This document shows, piece after piece, positions 21,196-33,188 of a stretch of DNA of 64,000 bases (position 1 is its first letter; each line of letters opens with the position of its first letter). The DNA is taken from contig CAMZMU010000071.1 in NCBI GenBank assembly GCA_947311845.1, positions 19,703,399 to 19,767,398 on the forward strand. Direction: 5' to 3'. This DNA comes from Poa pratensis. Its lineage: Eukaryota > Streptophyta > Magnoliopsida > Poales > Poaceae. Below the pieces are notes generated by a model. That model ran no database searches. It had not been told where the DNA came from and was given only the letters and a program-made list of their open reading frames with translations. Both the position numbers and the translations under genes were made by a program.

Positions 21196-22152
21196 GTTGG
21201 GGCGAACGGGTTGGCGGTACCGTCCGAGCACGGCGCGCCCAGCGTCTAGGCCGCGCAGCGCGCTGACGTGGAGGTTGAATCCTACAAGTGGGTGGCCAGC
21301 GGTCTGAACGCGGGGGCGTGGGGGATCTCGGGCCGGCGGGGCCCGGACGCTCGTGGTGGGAACGCGGCTTTTCCGAGGGATTCTCCGGCAGTTCACGAGC
21401 TGCCGGTGCCACCGTGTCGGCCGGGCCGGTGGCATTGCTTAGCCGCGCTCTGCCGTCGTGATCACCGCTCGAGATGGACGCCGCGTACTGCTGGTCTGCT
21501 GCTCTTCCTTCGGCGCCTCGTCGGTGCACGCCGCGCCGCAACATGGCTGGCTGGCCGGCCGGCCGTACTCTGCCGACTGCCGTTTGTTTATCGGGGTTGA
21601 CAGCACCGATGCGTGTATGCTGCTGCATTGCGGCCGGTGAGCTACAACAGGTTCCGCGGGTTTGGACACGTCCTGTTGGCGGCTATGTCGTGTTTCTTTC
21701 TTGTTGAGCGGCTACCAGTAGTGGCCTACAAGTTTGTTTGCATCGCGGTGACACATTCCTATCGATCGGAGGTCTCACACTATTTTGTGTGGTTGACGGT
21801 AGCTTGCACAATCGGTACATGAATTAATCTAGTACATGCAACTGCCAACCGTCAACTCCTACCGGACATCGATCGCTGGAGATGCCTACTCGTTCTCAAG
21901 TGGAGAGATGATCTTGCCGTAGCTTCGAAGATATGTGATCATCGTTTCAAGAAGATATGTGATCATGATGCTGCGTTGAAATGGGAGATAGATGGAGACG
22001 GGAGCTATATCTGCGAGCGCGCCACATATCATTGGTGGTAGGAAAGCTGTCTGGTCGTCTCGTCACCCTCCGGTGGTTTCGGCGAGAGCAGCACGACGGA
22101 CGGACGCAGTAATGGAGCGGATAATGAGCTCATGGCGTGTTTGTTTCTCATT
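21196..22152. other. Promoter-side flank; no gene seen
   Basis: GC-rich to about 21,650, giving long overlapping open frames on both strands without family resemblance. AT-richer afterwards. Confidence 0.4.
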
Positions 22153-22160
22153 CTCAATTT

Positions 22161-22306
22161 TAGGGATGCGAAAACGGAACCTGTTTGTCCCACTTTTTCT
22201 CCTTTTTTGTGCATAGCTAGTGCAAAAGTTTGGTCCAAAATTTTGCATTAGCTATTCACAAAATGGAGAAAAAGTGGGACAAACGGATCCCGTTTTCGCA
22301 TCCTTA
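22161..22306. mobile_element. hAT-type MITE, 146 bp, near-perfect hairpin
   Basis: Termini TAGGGATGCGAAAACGG and CCGTTTTCGCATCCTTA, and the two halves pair along most of the length (GTCCCACTTTTTCTCC with GGAGAAAAAGTGGGAC). Flanked by the 8-bp duplication CTCAATTT (22153-22160, 22307-22314). Confidence 0.88.
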
Positions 22307-22548
22307 CTCAATTTGTCATCACGGCTCCTTGGAGTTTGTAGGTACGACGCCATTAAAAAAAAAGTAAAGGGCAGTATATTTATATCAAGTCGCTATGGAT
22401 GTAATTTGTATGTATGATGAAGCTACCTACGCTGCGTGTGTTTGCATATTTTGTAGGGTTTGAGAGTGGGGTTGTGATTGCAGTAGAAGACATATGGGGG
22501 GTGGCCGACCCCTGTCCGCGGTTGTATCAACGTGTCCGCAAACATATA

Positions 22549-22700
22549 CTCCCTCCGACCCAAAATATAAGACGCAGCTAAATTTCGCTGGTTTGTCATG
22601 ATTTATACTTATAATATGTTCACCAAATTAATATACTGATAAGAAATAAAAGAATTTTGCAATGTGAATTCAACGGTATATATTCTATATAATTTAGTAG
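22549..22700 (+). mobile_element. Stowaway-like MITE, truncated
   Basis: CTCCCTCCGACCCAAAATATAAGACGC after a TA is the usual start of a grass Stowaway. The reverse-complement terminus (GGACGGAGGGAG) is not found downstream, so the right part is lost or decayed. The end given is approximate. Confidence 0.6.
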
Positions 22701-25030
22701 TATATATTAGTGGTCTCGAGGAACAAAAATCAGCTTAAAAATAACGCGCTAGGTCTGATGGAGCATGTTTCAAATTTGATCCGTCCAGTTGGAGTGAGTT
22801 CGGTGTTGGAGTTGACTATTGTGGAGTTATTGCTAGCGGTCACTTGTTTAGATAGGACGAACCGGCAAGGTGGCTTGTTCAGAAGTCCAAACACAGCCCC
22901 ACAGCTTACATGATGAAGATCACAGTGAAGTGGTTGACCATGGATGATTGCACAACGATAAGTAGCAAGAAACTTCAGAGCCAGGGTCATACGTGCTAGG
23001 TCAATTGTCCTCCACCAGATATGGTATTTCCTTCTGGTCGAATTGCCATATGGTCGCTGCCACAAGCGCATACAGTTCGTAAATTGACGGTGCGCAGCAC
23101 TGGTAAGTGGTAACTAAGCAGATCATGGAAAAAAAAGGTAACTAAGCAGAGCCTGGAACGTCATCTCAGAAAAGAAAACAACGTTCCGTGTGATCTATAC
23201 CCACAGAAAAATGCTTAAAGAACCATAGACTGAAAGGAATCGTTCGAAGAGAATGAGAACAGAACATCTCAATCTGAGGAACCGTTTACATTAATTTACG
23301 CCCTGCTTCCGCATGTGGCTAGACGCGTGGCGTGGCCTCCTTAATTACTCGCCACCAATCTGTTTTTTTCTTTTTTCTTTTACTTAACAAGGTGCCTGAT
23401 CTGGACGGTGGATCATAATGCTGTGTGCGGCTTCTTGTTCTTGGTGGTAGCTAGTGCGCACTGTCATCTGTCACTGCTGTTAATCTTGACCTCCTGTCGG
23501 TGTAAACAAGAAGCCTTCGTCAGTGTTGTGTTAAATCTGAAATCCCTAGACACCCAATGTCTGCAATGACTTCATTCCTGAGCGAAAAGATGCAGTGCTT
23601 GAATGGCTGTTGGCTTGTTGCACTACGTATTGATGATTTTATTATGCAGGCACTGAAGATCACTATAGTCACCCTGATACAAATGCTCATAATATCTCAC
23701 TCGAAAAGGAATAAAGGATATCACAACGATGGTCTCGGACTCTCGGCTTGCACAATACCAATGACAATGCAAATACCTCTCTTCCGACCAACAAGGTTTA
23801 AATAGACGCAATGTACAAGGTGATACCGACATCAGGACACACACTTTTCACCCAAAGAAGGAAACAAATACAAAATTCGCGGGAAGAAAAGGCAGTGATG
23901 GTCGAGGAGAGGACGATTTGGTTTGGTCTAGTCTACTATAGGTGCACCAACACGGCTTTATCTTCCAACCGAGATCACTAGTCTAATAAAACTCCCAGCT
24001 CTTGGCAAAGTTTAATTAAACTGGTGTGCTAGAGTAGGTTAAAAAAGCTGGTGCATGCACATGGCAAACGCTAATGACAAATACAATGCTCGTCAAGAAG
24101 CAAATCATTAATTAAGATTGATCGGAAAGTTCATTATGAAAAAATATTACTCCACAGAGTGGAGTCCAGCACCAACCCATTTTTAGGGATCACAAATGGT
24201 CGTAGGTACCAGTCTTACAATAGCCACCCACTTTGATCGCCTCCGGTGATCAAAGGCTGGAAGAAAGAACTTGCAATTGTTGTTTACGGCAACGACGTCC
24301 GGATGCACAGGTTATTTTAAAATACCCTTGCGTTTGATCGATCCTTGATTAACGTCTGTCGTTCATCTATAGAGGATGCCTTACTCATCGGTTTCGTCGC
24401 AGGGCTTTGTTTCTACCAGCGGAATATGGTACCTCTCCATCTTCAAGCTAAGCTGTGTTTTGCCGAACAGTTGATGTTTCTTCTTTTCGAAACAGAACAG
24501 TAGATGGTTTGACATAGTCCGGCTTTCAGTTTCGAATTCCGCGAGCACACTTTTAACGTTGAGAGGTGACAGTCAAAAACATGCTTCAGGGATAGCATGC
24601 TCGCCGAATTTTTCTCTCGCGCGACCCTTCGTGAGATGCTTCTATGCTGACCTTTACGTTCGATTTCTCAAGGAGGCGCACGTGTACATGCTGAAACATT
24701 CGGGCTATTACCAAGTTTTGCTGAATCAGTTTCCTGTGAAGAAAATTCAAAAATCGATTATTCCTTGACCTATGATACGTTCAGACTCCCTCCAGGCCGG
24801 AGCAGCAGCATCAACTCTACCGATATGAGGAAATCTCAGAGTCGAAAAAGATTAGTCTTCGGATAAACAACTCGGAATGTCTCGACAGAGGCAACTCCAT
24901 GCAGGAGAGGCGATGCGCACTGTTAACCAAACCACGATCTTGGTCGGTTTTCAAATCGTGTTTTGTTGAACTTATGTATGCATGGAACGTCAATGTCACA
25001 GTACTGCACCAACACCGACGATTTTCCTCG
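22701..25030. other. No gene seen
   Basis: No convincing coding sequence. Open frames below 115 codons lack motifs. No complete mobile element with termini was recognised in this stretch. Confidence 0.35.
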
Positions 25031-25187
25031 CTGAGAGAGTGGACGGGGTTGGGTGATCTTGATCCCCGGGGTTTACTCGCCCCTTTGTGTTAGTTGGTTT
25101 TTATTTGGCCTTGGCCGTGTCATGTTTGCTCCTTCTATATCAATATAAAGGTAAAGCTTTTGCCACGTTTCAAAAAAAAAAAAAAAA
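25031..25187 (+). mobile_element. LINE 3' tail of a second family
   Basis: A T/G-rich 3' UTR-like stretch ending TATATCAATATAAAGGTAAAGC...CACGTTTC directly before a run of A (about 25,171-25,185). Such an end is typical of another grass LINE family; the TGCATC stem of LINE-A and LINE-B is missing. The left limit is approximate. Confidence 0.5.
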
Positions 25188-25686
25188 CACCGACATTCTT
25201 GAACACTTCGCGAGCGTGCAGCTAGCGATGGACGGAAGAAGTCGTTGGGAAGGATTTCACCGATTCTACTTTTGTTGTGTAAACGAAGGGGCACTGGTGG
25301 AATCTCGGGTAGCCTTGCCCGGTCCGTCAGATCCTTCCACTGACCGAGGGATCACACGTACGGTTTCGTTGATCTTGTGAGAAAAGTTGAAATTATGTGT
25401 CGCTCCTTTGTTTACCTTTTTGTGGGAACTCTTTCTGTATACATGTTGCGTTGTGAATCACAGATTTGCAGATTGACCGATAAGACTATAAAGATAAGAA
25501 GGTCAAGACGGCAAAGAGTTAAAAAGGTTTGGTTTGTGCAACTCAAGGACTTTTATATTCTCTTCTTACTCCGCCAAAAAAAGTATGTTAGGATATGGAA
25601 ATTTGGCTCGAGGAGTATATGCTCCCATTTCCTAAAACACATTTTAAAATTCCGATTTTTTTCTGGTGTATACCCCACGTCCTTTG

Positions 25687-25768
25687 GAGGACATTTTTGT
25701 TGTACTTGAAGAACTCAAAAACAAGCAGAGGACATTTTTGTTGTACTTGAAGAACTCAAAAACAAGCA
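25687..25768. repeat. 41-bp perfect tandem duplication
   Basis: GAGGACATTTTTGTTGTACT...AACAAGCA occurs twice with a 41-base period (25687-25727 and 25728-25768), just before an open stretch that may be a terminal exon. Confidence 0.9.
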
Positions 25769-25919
25769 GTGAGTTCCGAAACTGACATTTTGGAAAATGC
25801 AACAAACAGATACACCAATTACTTTGGTGTCAGAAATGAGCCAGAAGATGATGGCAGATCGGAAACAGTGAGCCATGTCGAGGAGAACGGCTCTATTAAT
25901 TCACCAGGGGGGAAGTGAA
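25769..25919 (+). other. Possible terminal exon remnant
   Basis: After an AG at 25768-25769 a frame of about 49 codons is open to a TGA at 25,917-25,919. It includes NRYTNYFGVRNEPEDDGRSE and ends ENGSINSPGGK. Composition is polar and coding-like, but it has no start codon, no recognised family and no secure upstream exon. LINE-B begins about 110 bases further on. Confidence 0.3.
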
Positions 25920-26027
25920 CTATCGGTAAATTGCTTCCATGGAGAAAATGAAGCATCATCTCCACTTGGTGCCCGCTGAGTAGAACAGATTATTTGTTAA
26001 AAAGAACATTTAATTTGTTTTTTTTTT

Positions 26028-29000
26028 CAAAAAGGGGAGTCCCAGCCTCTGCATCGAGTGATGCATACGGCTTTTTTATTAATAAACGTTCAAGAGTATA
26101 AAGTTTACATCTCAACGATCACACAAAATCGTGAGCTGAATCAACCAACGAAAGAACAACATAATGCCACTACTGTAGTCGACTAATATGCTCTCACGTA
26201 TGACGGGAGAAAATATCCTGTGCCACCGACAGGAGCCGAGTGCAGCTAGTAGCCATAAGTTCCCGCTGGTCCGATGTCAGCAGGAAAGACCATAACTGGA
26301 TCCAATACACCGTTGAGTTGATAACCTGCAATACATGAAAATTCTTTGATCTGTTAAAAACCAAATTATTCCGACAATTCCAAATAGACCAACAAATAGC
26401 TGAAACACCAATACGAATTCTAGCCTTGGTCTTGTTATCAATTCCATTCAACCAATTTCCAAACATATTAGAAACATTGGATGGTGGAGGAATATTGTAA
26501 GTACAGAAAACAACACGCCAAATCAATTGAGCAAAGGGACAAGAGATGAACAAGTGTTCCACTGTCTCTTCCGATCCACAGAAAGAGCACTTAGTACAAC
26601 CCTGCCACTTTCTCCTAGCAAGGTTATCTTTAGTAAGCAAAACTTTTCTATTCAAGAACCACATAAATACTTTTATCTTAAGTGGTATTTTTAATTTCCA
26701 AAGATAAGTTCTCAGGTATCTAGTATGTCCATTCATCAAATCCTCATACATAGATTTAACGGAGAAAATACCATTTGTTGTTAGCTTCCAAACAAAAGTA
26801 TCTGGCCTGTCTGATAATTGAATATCCATCAATCTGAGGCATAGTTGGAACCATGCGTCCCATCTCTCGCCTAGAAGAGATCTCCTAAAAGTCATGTTTA
26901 AAGGAGGGCCCCATTGAACACATCATGCACCGTACCATTTTTACGTTGAGCAATGTTATATAATAATGGATATTGTTGATTAAGAGGAGAGTTACCCAAC
27001 CAAGTGTCCTCCCAGAACCTAGTTGTTTCTCCATTGCCAACCTTGAAAAAGCCTTTGTCAAAGAAACTATCTTTAACTCGCATTAGGCCTTTCCAAAAGG
27101 TAGAGTCATCTGGATTAGCCTCCACTTGTGCCAACGTTTTGCTGTGGAGGTATTTATTATGTAGCAATTATTGCCACATTCCTTCCTCATTCAATAGTTT
27201 AAATAGCCATTTGCTAAGTAAACATTGATTTTTTAATTCAAGTACCTATATTCCTAGTCCCCCCGGTCTTTAGGTCGGCAAATAATATTCCACTTTGTTA
27301 ACCGATATTTACGTTTGTTCTCATCGCTTTGCCAAAAAAGCGAGATCGAAAGAAGTCTAATCTTTTTCTTACCCCTTTAGGTATTTCTAAGAAAGACAGC
27401 ATAAACATCGGTAAGCTTGTTAATACTGAATTAACTAGGACAAGACGATCCCCATAGGATAGTAACTTGCCCTTCCAGCAGCCCAATTTGCCTTCAAACC
27501 GGCCCTCAACTAGGTTCCATTCAGCATTTCTTAATTTTATGAAATGGATGGGAACTCCAAGATACTTAAAAGGTAAAGAACCAGATTCACACCCAAAGAT
27601 ATGTCTATACTGATCTTCTACCTCCTTAGCTTTCCCAAAACAGAAAATCTCACTCTTATGAAAATTTATTTTGAGGACAGATAATTGTTCAAAGATACCT
27701 AGTATCAGCTTCATATTTACCGCTTTATCTAAATCGTGTTCCATGAATAAAATAGTGTCATCCGCATATTGAAGTATAGAAACTCCTCCCTCAACTAGAT
27801 GAGGGATTAGTCCTCCAACTTGACCATCCTCCTTTGCCCTTGCAATAAGGATAGCCAACATATCTGCGACAATATTAAAAAGCATCGGGGACAACGGATC
27901 CCCTTGCCGCGGTCCTTTTTTAGTCTGAAAATAATGACCAATGTCATCATTAACTCTAATGCCCACACTCCCTTTCTGAACAAAATGCGTAATCCGATTG
28001 CACCATTCTTGTGCAAATCCCTTCATACGCAAGGCTTGGTGTAGGAATGGCCATTTGACCTTATCGTATGCCTTCCCAAAATCAATTTTAAATAAAGCCC
28101 ATCCATTTTCTTCCTATGAAGTTCATGAATGGTCTCATGGATAATCACTACCCCTTCTAAGATATGACGTCCAGGCATAAACACCGACTGAGTAGGTCTA
28201 ATGACATTGTGGGCAACTCCCGTAATACGATTAGTTCCTACTTTCGTAAATATTTTAAAACTGACGTTCAGAAGGCATATTGGTCTATATTGTTGGATTT
28301 GGACTGCATTTTCTTTTTTTGGAAGTAACGTAATGACCCCATAATTCAGCTTAAACAACGGCAACGTGCCTTGTTGAAACTAAAAAAACATAGCCATTAA
28401 ATCATCTTTAATTACATTCCAAAACTTTTGATAGAACTCAGCCGGAAAACCATCCAGTCCCGGCGCTTTGTTCAACTCCATTTGTGAAATCGCCTCATAC
28501 ACCTCTTTCAGTGTGAAATCGGCTGTAAGTATTTCATTCTCCTCCTCCGATAATTGAGGAATATCATGTGTGTTGTTTTCATCTAGCTGAATATTATTTG
28601 GCACCGATGCACCGAATAAATTCTTGTAATAGTTAGTAATATAAACGCGCAAATTTTCGTCCCCTATGATGGTTCCTTCGTCTTGCTCTAACTGAAAAAT
28701 CTTCTTCTTTCTATGCTTACCATTCGCTATCAGATGGAAATACTTCGTATTATTCCCACCTTCTCTTACATGTTTCACTTTTGCCCGTTGGGCCCATTTA
28801 ATATCCTCCTCTCTACATAGAGCACTAATGCGATCATTAGCTCCACGTAGGGCATCCCGCACAGCCATAGATAGAGGCAAGGTTTCAGCTTTGATATCTA
28901 AGTCATCAATAATCTTTAGTAATCTCTCTTTTTGTTTTTTGTACTTCCCGCTTTGGTTCTTTGCCCATCCTTTTAAATAACGTCGAAGGTGTCTTATTTT

Positions 29001-29163
29001 ATTTTGCCACACTTCAATTGGTGAAGACCCCTTCGTAGAAGCAGCCCACTCGGCTGCCACCATTTCATAAAAACCTCCGATCGTCAACAGGAAAGTTCAA
29101 AGGAAAAACGTGCTTTATTGCCTAGATGAGCCTGTACTCCAGAATCCAAAAATAAAGGAGTGT
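26028..29163 (-). mobile_element. LINE-B, 3' half (interrupted by the gypsy element)
   Basis: Same family as LINE-A and same strand. The poly(T) at 26028-26037 (plus strand) is the 3' tail, followed by the stem-loop at 26050-26065. ORF2 continues to 29,163, where the gypsy LTR begins. The element resumes at 54,235. Removing the insertion and one AGTGT copy gives an unbroken SDHTPLFLD reading across the junction, which proves the two parts were one element. No matching target duplication was found at the far end. Confidence 0.93.
26194..29163 (-). pseudogene. LINE-B ORF2, reverse transcriptase and C-terminal part
   Basis: Minus-strand segments in different frames cover the linker after the endonuclease (29,087-28,380), RT blocks NKAPGLDGFPAEFYQ, LLPKKENAVQIQQYRPICLL (28,364-28,023), GPRQGDPLSPMLFN and QYADDTILF (28,032-27,298), the tail (27,167-26,898) and the zinc-binding end CSFCGSEETVEHLFISCP (26,895-26,194). 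At least four frameshifts or stops separate them. The catalytic YADD is intact, but no full-length protein can be made. Confidence 0.9.
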
Positions 29164-29655
29164 TGACGTGGATATACCTCTCGGGTACCCTACCATGAGG
29201 GCACCTGGTGCACGTATCGACTAAGGCCCAGCTATCAAGAGCCTACATGAAGCCCATAACAGAAGGCCCAAGAAGATGGAGTATCCTCCAAGATTAGGCA
29301 TAGGCATAGTCGGTTTAGACTTTCCTTACATGTAATCTAAATCGGTTGCGAACTCCCGAGACCCAGCCTATTATATAAAGGCTGGGAGGGTCACCGATCC
29401 AGGACACGCAATACTCGAACCACCAAAACCCTAGCGAGATCAACATCTCGCCGGGACCTTATTGTAGCTCGCAGATACCTTCAAATCAATACCAGACAAG
29501 CAGGAAGTAGGGTGTTACTCTCCGGAGGCCTGAACCAGGGTAAATCCTTCCTTTTGCTTGTCAGCCGACGAAACTACCAACTCTACCACGTTCTCTCCCC
29601 CATAATCTCAACCCTAGGTCCTTAACCATGGGATTGATGAGTTAACTCCTCGTCA
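29164..29655 (+). repeat. 5' LTR, 492 bp
   Basis: TG...CA ends and a TATA box (TATATAA at about 29,373-29,379). By hand it differs from the 3' LTR at 17 bases and two single-base length changes, mostly transitions. Confidence 0.95.
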
Positions 29656-29675
29656 ATTGGCATCATCCGTGAGAA
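29656..29675 (+). promoter_or_regulatory. Primer-binding-site region
   Basis: The sequence right after the 5' LTR is ATTGGCATCATCCGTGAGAA. In position and outline it resembles TTGGCGCCGTCTGTGGGAA found after LTRs of related elements, but several bases differ. The tRNA used cannot be assigned. Confidence 0.5.
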
Positions 29676-32437
29676 AGAATAGTGCTGGACTCGCGGTTTC
29701 GCCGGTTCCTTCGGAAAACGGTGACTCGCCGATCGCATCTACGAACGGCAACTCACCGACTGCATCGACAAACCAAAACTCGACGACTCAGACGACATAC
29801 GGCAACTCGCCGACGCACTCGAAAATTGGCAGCCCGCCAACTTCACCAACAAAAGGCGCATTTGCTCCGCACTCACCAGAAGCCCAAGAGACGTTTGCTA
29901 GTCTCGAGTCAGGTTTGGATTTAACCGTTGGACCATTCAATTTTTTCGTAAACAAGTTTGGTACGCAGGACTTGACAGATCTACAACAACTCGCGATTTC
30001 TGCACCCGAGGCTCCATCGACTGCGTCCGTCTCATCATCGATTCTCGAAGCCTGCTCATCTGCAACAACCATGTCGACTCAAGAGATCAACGAGTACTTG
30101 GCAAAAGAACTCCAAGGTGAGGAAGCTGAATCAGCGTACCGCAAAAACGATCTCGAGCTAGATCTTCCACTCGATGACACCTTCGACTGCGGGATCTCCC
30201 TCGACGACTTCGAACTTCATAACGACAGCAACGTCGACTCTGAGATCTGCACCAACAAACTCGACTCCGAGGTCTACAACGGTTTCGCTGACGCCGAGAT
30301 GAGCATAGACGCTGAACGCATCGACAACGAGATCCGTCCAGACGGACCACTCGATGGCCATATCGACTCCGACATGAGCCTTGATGAAGACGTCGAGTCC
30401 ATAACAGGATTTGGCAGCACATACACGTACCCGCGGGTCATCCCCCACCAGGTCACATTGCCATCAACGGAGAATCATCTGAAGCCGCAGCCTCCCGCAG
30501 GCCTACAGAATTCCCATGCACGGTAACTATGCCGGATGGGGTCACAACTCTGACAATTACTGCTGAGATGGCAGCAAAAGCAGACAAAGTAATTAAGGAG
30601 TGCACAATGATGCCAGCAGACGCAACTCCGAAAGAGATGTTGACCTTCCAGTACTTCAACTGGCAGGAATCACTTCGACTGCAAAATATCAAAGCAGCAC
30701 TCGATGAGCGCAAAAGGCAAGCCAGCATCTCGAGCGTACAAAGAAGACAACTATCACTTAGCTCCACAGGGCGGGCGAGCCCAAGAGGCGGATCGAGGCT
30801 GGCGCGACTCCCGGAAGATGAGAGAGCGGCAATTACTCGCAACCTAGGCTTGTCATTCATGACACACGACGACGAAGGAATCCCAGTACCCAAAACAGCT
30901 GCGCTGCGTGCTCTTTTCTCTGTGGGTGCTTACCTCAAAGCAACACAGCCTCCGGCAGACGATCCCAACGCAACCCTGCATCGCCAACAGCTCAAATCAC
31001 TAGCCCTAGCGGTGCAGGCCATACGCCGGATGCAAAAACTCCAGGAGGGAGTCGAGATCGCAACATAGTCAGCTCGCGACAAGTAGCACACGATCGTAGC
31101 GGTCGCAGTCGCCACTCGGAGGAAACAAGGAAAGGCACACGCCGACACAGGTCCAGCAGAAGCAGATCTCGAAGGTCTTCAAGTAGCGACTCATATTCCG
31201 ACCGGGAGCCCGAGCCATGCGGAGCCTTGTGTTTCACTCGCCGCGTCCGCGAGACAAGGATGCCCAAAGGGTTCAAGCTAACATCTGAGCAACCCAAGTA
31301 CACAGGTCGACAGGAACCTTCAGGATGGCTAGAAGACTACAGACTCGCCGTCTCATGCCAACGAGGCACGAACACTACGGCAATGCAATACATACGACTC
31401 ATGCTCGAAGGTACAGCTCGCGACTGGCTCAAGGCGCTACCTCCATCAACATACGACTCGTGGGATCACTTCCGCAGAGACTTCATCAAAAACTTCGAAC
31501 CTCTGTGCGAGCGACCAAAAACATTCGAAGAACTGAGAGCCTGCACTCAGCGATCAGACGAAACATTGAGATCATACATACGGCGATGGACCACCATACG
31601 CAACTCAGTCGGCGCAATATCGGAAGATAGGGCCATGGACGCCTTCATCATGGGTCTCGCCAGGCGAGATTTCAAAGAAGCTCTTGGTCGAGAAAAGCCA
31701 ACCTCCTGGCTAACCTCATAAAAATCGCGACTGAGTGGGCAGACGGAGAAGACTCGGTGCGAGCAACCCGCGCCTCCTCACCACGCGACAACCACGACAG
31801 CGGCAGTCGAAGCCGCAGGGACACATACAGAGATGATCGGAGGCGCAAGCGTTCCAAACGTCATCACGACGACGACATATCCGAGTTCATGGCGGCTGGG
31901 TTCACACAACCCCGGGACGACCAAGACAGAAGCGACCGGAGGCCAGACGATCGCCGGGACAGTCGAGACCGCGAGCAACGAAGTAACAGCTACAAGAAGC
32001 AAGAGTGGCGAAAGCCACGTTCTGATGCACAAAACAAGCGCTCATTCGATGACAAGATGGATGACTATTGCAGATTCCACCTGTACAAAGGGGAGGACGG
32101 AAAATTGCGTTCCAATCACTCGTTGAAGAACTGTAGAGAATTCGAAGAATTGGCATCTGAATACATGAATCTCAGAAAGGCACCCGCCGCAACTGCACCT
32201 CAGCCGAACACCGTACCTGCCCTGATGGCACCTCCACCACCACCACAGCCTGCCGCAGGCGGACATGTCGCGGGCGCCATACACCCTGTTCCTCGGGTAG
32301 AGGAGGATCGGTACCCTCAGCCTCAGGGGCAGATGTACATGATACAGAAGGGTCGCCCCTCCAATAGGCAGCAAAAACTACGCACTCGACAGGTGAACAT
32401 GGCTGCCATGGCACCTCCGCCGTTCCTGAATTTTTGA
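29657..32437 (+). pseudogene. gag region of the gypsy element, broken
   Basis: An N-terminal S/T/N-rich part with repeated NGNSPTAST-like phrases (open from 29,657; first good ATG at 30,071, MSTQEINEYL) ends at a TAA near 30,526. Further pieces are 30,529-31,068, the capsid-like retrotrans_gag domain at 31,227-31,721 (WLEDYRLAVSCQRGTNTTAM, ARDWLKALPPSTYDSWDHF), and an arginine/aspartate-rich C-terminal part at 31,757-32,437 with YCRFH...HSLKNC, a zinc-knuckle-like pattern. Role: particle protein. The frame is lost at least three times. Confidence 0.85.
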
Positions 32438-32542
32438 AGGGATCCGAAACTGCCATAAACTTCAGCCGGGAGGACCACCCCCAGCTGTAGTTCGACCAGG
32501 GCACGCAGCTCTGGTACTCGACGCGCAAATTGGAGGTACGCC

Positions 32543-33049
32543 ATGACCAAGGTCTTCATGGATGGAGGCAGCGGCATCAACATCATCTTTGCAGACACAC
32601 TCCGCAAAATGAACAGGTCAGTCGAAAACCTACCAAAGTCCACAAATACCTTCCACGGTATCGTCCCAGGCAAAGCAGTCAGTCCAGAAGGCACAATACA
32701 ACTCGACGTCACGTTTGGGGACCCAAGTCACTTCAGGACGGAATCGATTGAGTTCGAGGTCGTCGACTGGAAGTCACAATACCACGCCATACTTGGACGC
32801 CCAACGTTCGCTCGATTCATGGCAGTCCCACATTATGCCTACCTCAAGCTAAAGATGCCAGGGCCAAAAGGAGTCATCACTGTCACTGGAAACTTTCAAA
32901 GGTCCGATTCTTGCGACCGTGAGTTCAGCAAAATCTCTGAGACGTTCGGTATAAGAAGCACTCGCCGATCTGTCGATTTCCAACGACCGCACACTCATGC
33001 CGGAACACAAAAAATTGGCAGTCGACAGAGCGTTCAACGCAACAAATGA
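32543..33049 (+). pseudogene. Aspartic protease domain of the gypsy element
   Basis: VFMDGGSGINIIF is the retropepsin active-site block, with DGGS as usual in Tat-type elements, followed by LDVTFG, FRTESIEFEVVD and YHAILGRPTFARF. It processes the polyprotein. It lies between gag and RT and is separated from both by stops. Confidence 0.85.
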
Positions 33050-33188
33050 CACAAGGTCACATCAGGTGCACCCGACCGATCCGTCCAAGACAGTCAATGT
33101 ATCATCGAGTCTGCCTATCGCATAGGAAAGCGCGCTCGTCGAATTCCTCCGTGAGAACTGGGAGATATTTGCGTGGTGTCCAGCCGAC

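Noticed and set aside
20537..21600. Long plus- and minus-strand open frames overlapping the third MGNC gene
   Set aside because: GC-rich shadows of the real 110-codon gene; none has a recognisable motif.
23557..24768. Short open frames at 23.56-23.81 and 24.56-24.77 kb as genes
   Set aside because: Fewer than 85 codons, no motifs, no supporting splice structure or promoter.
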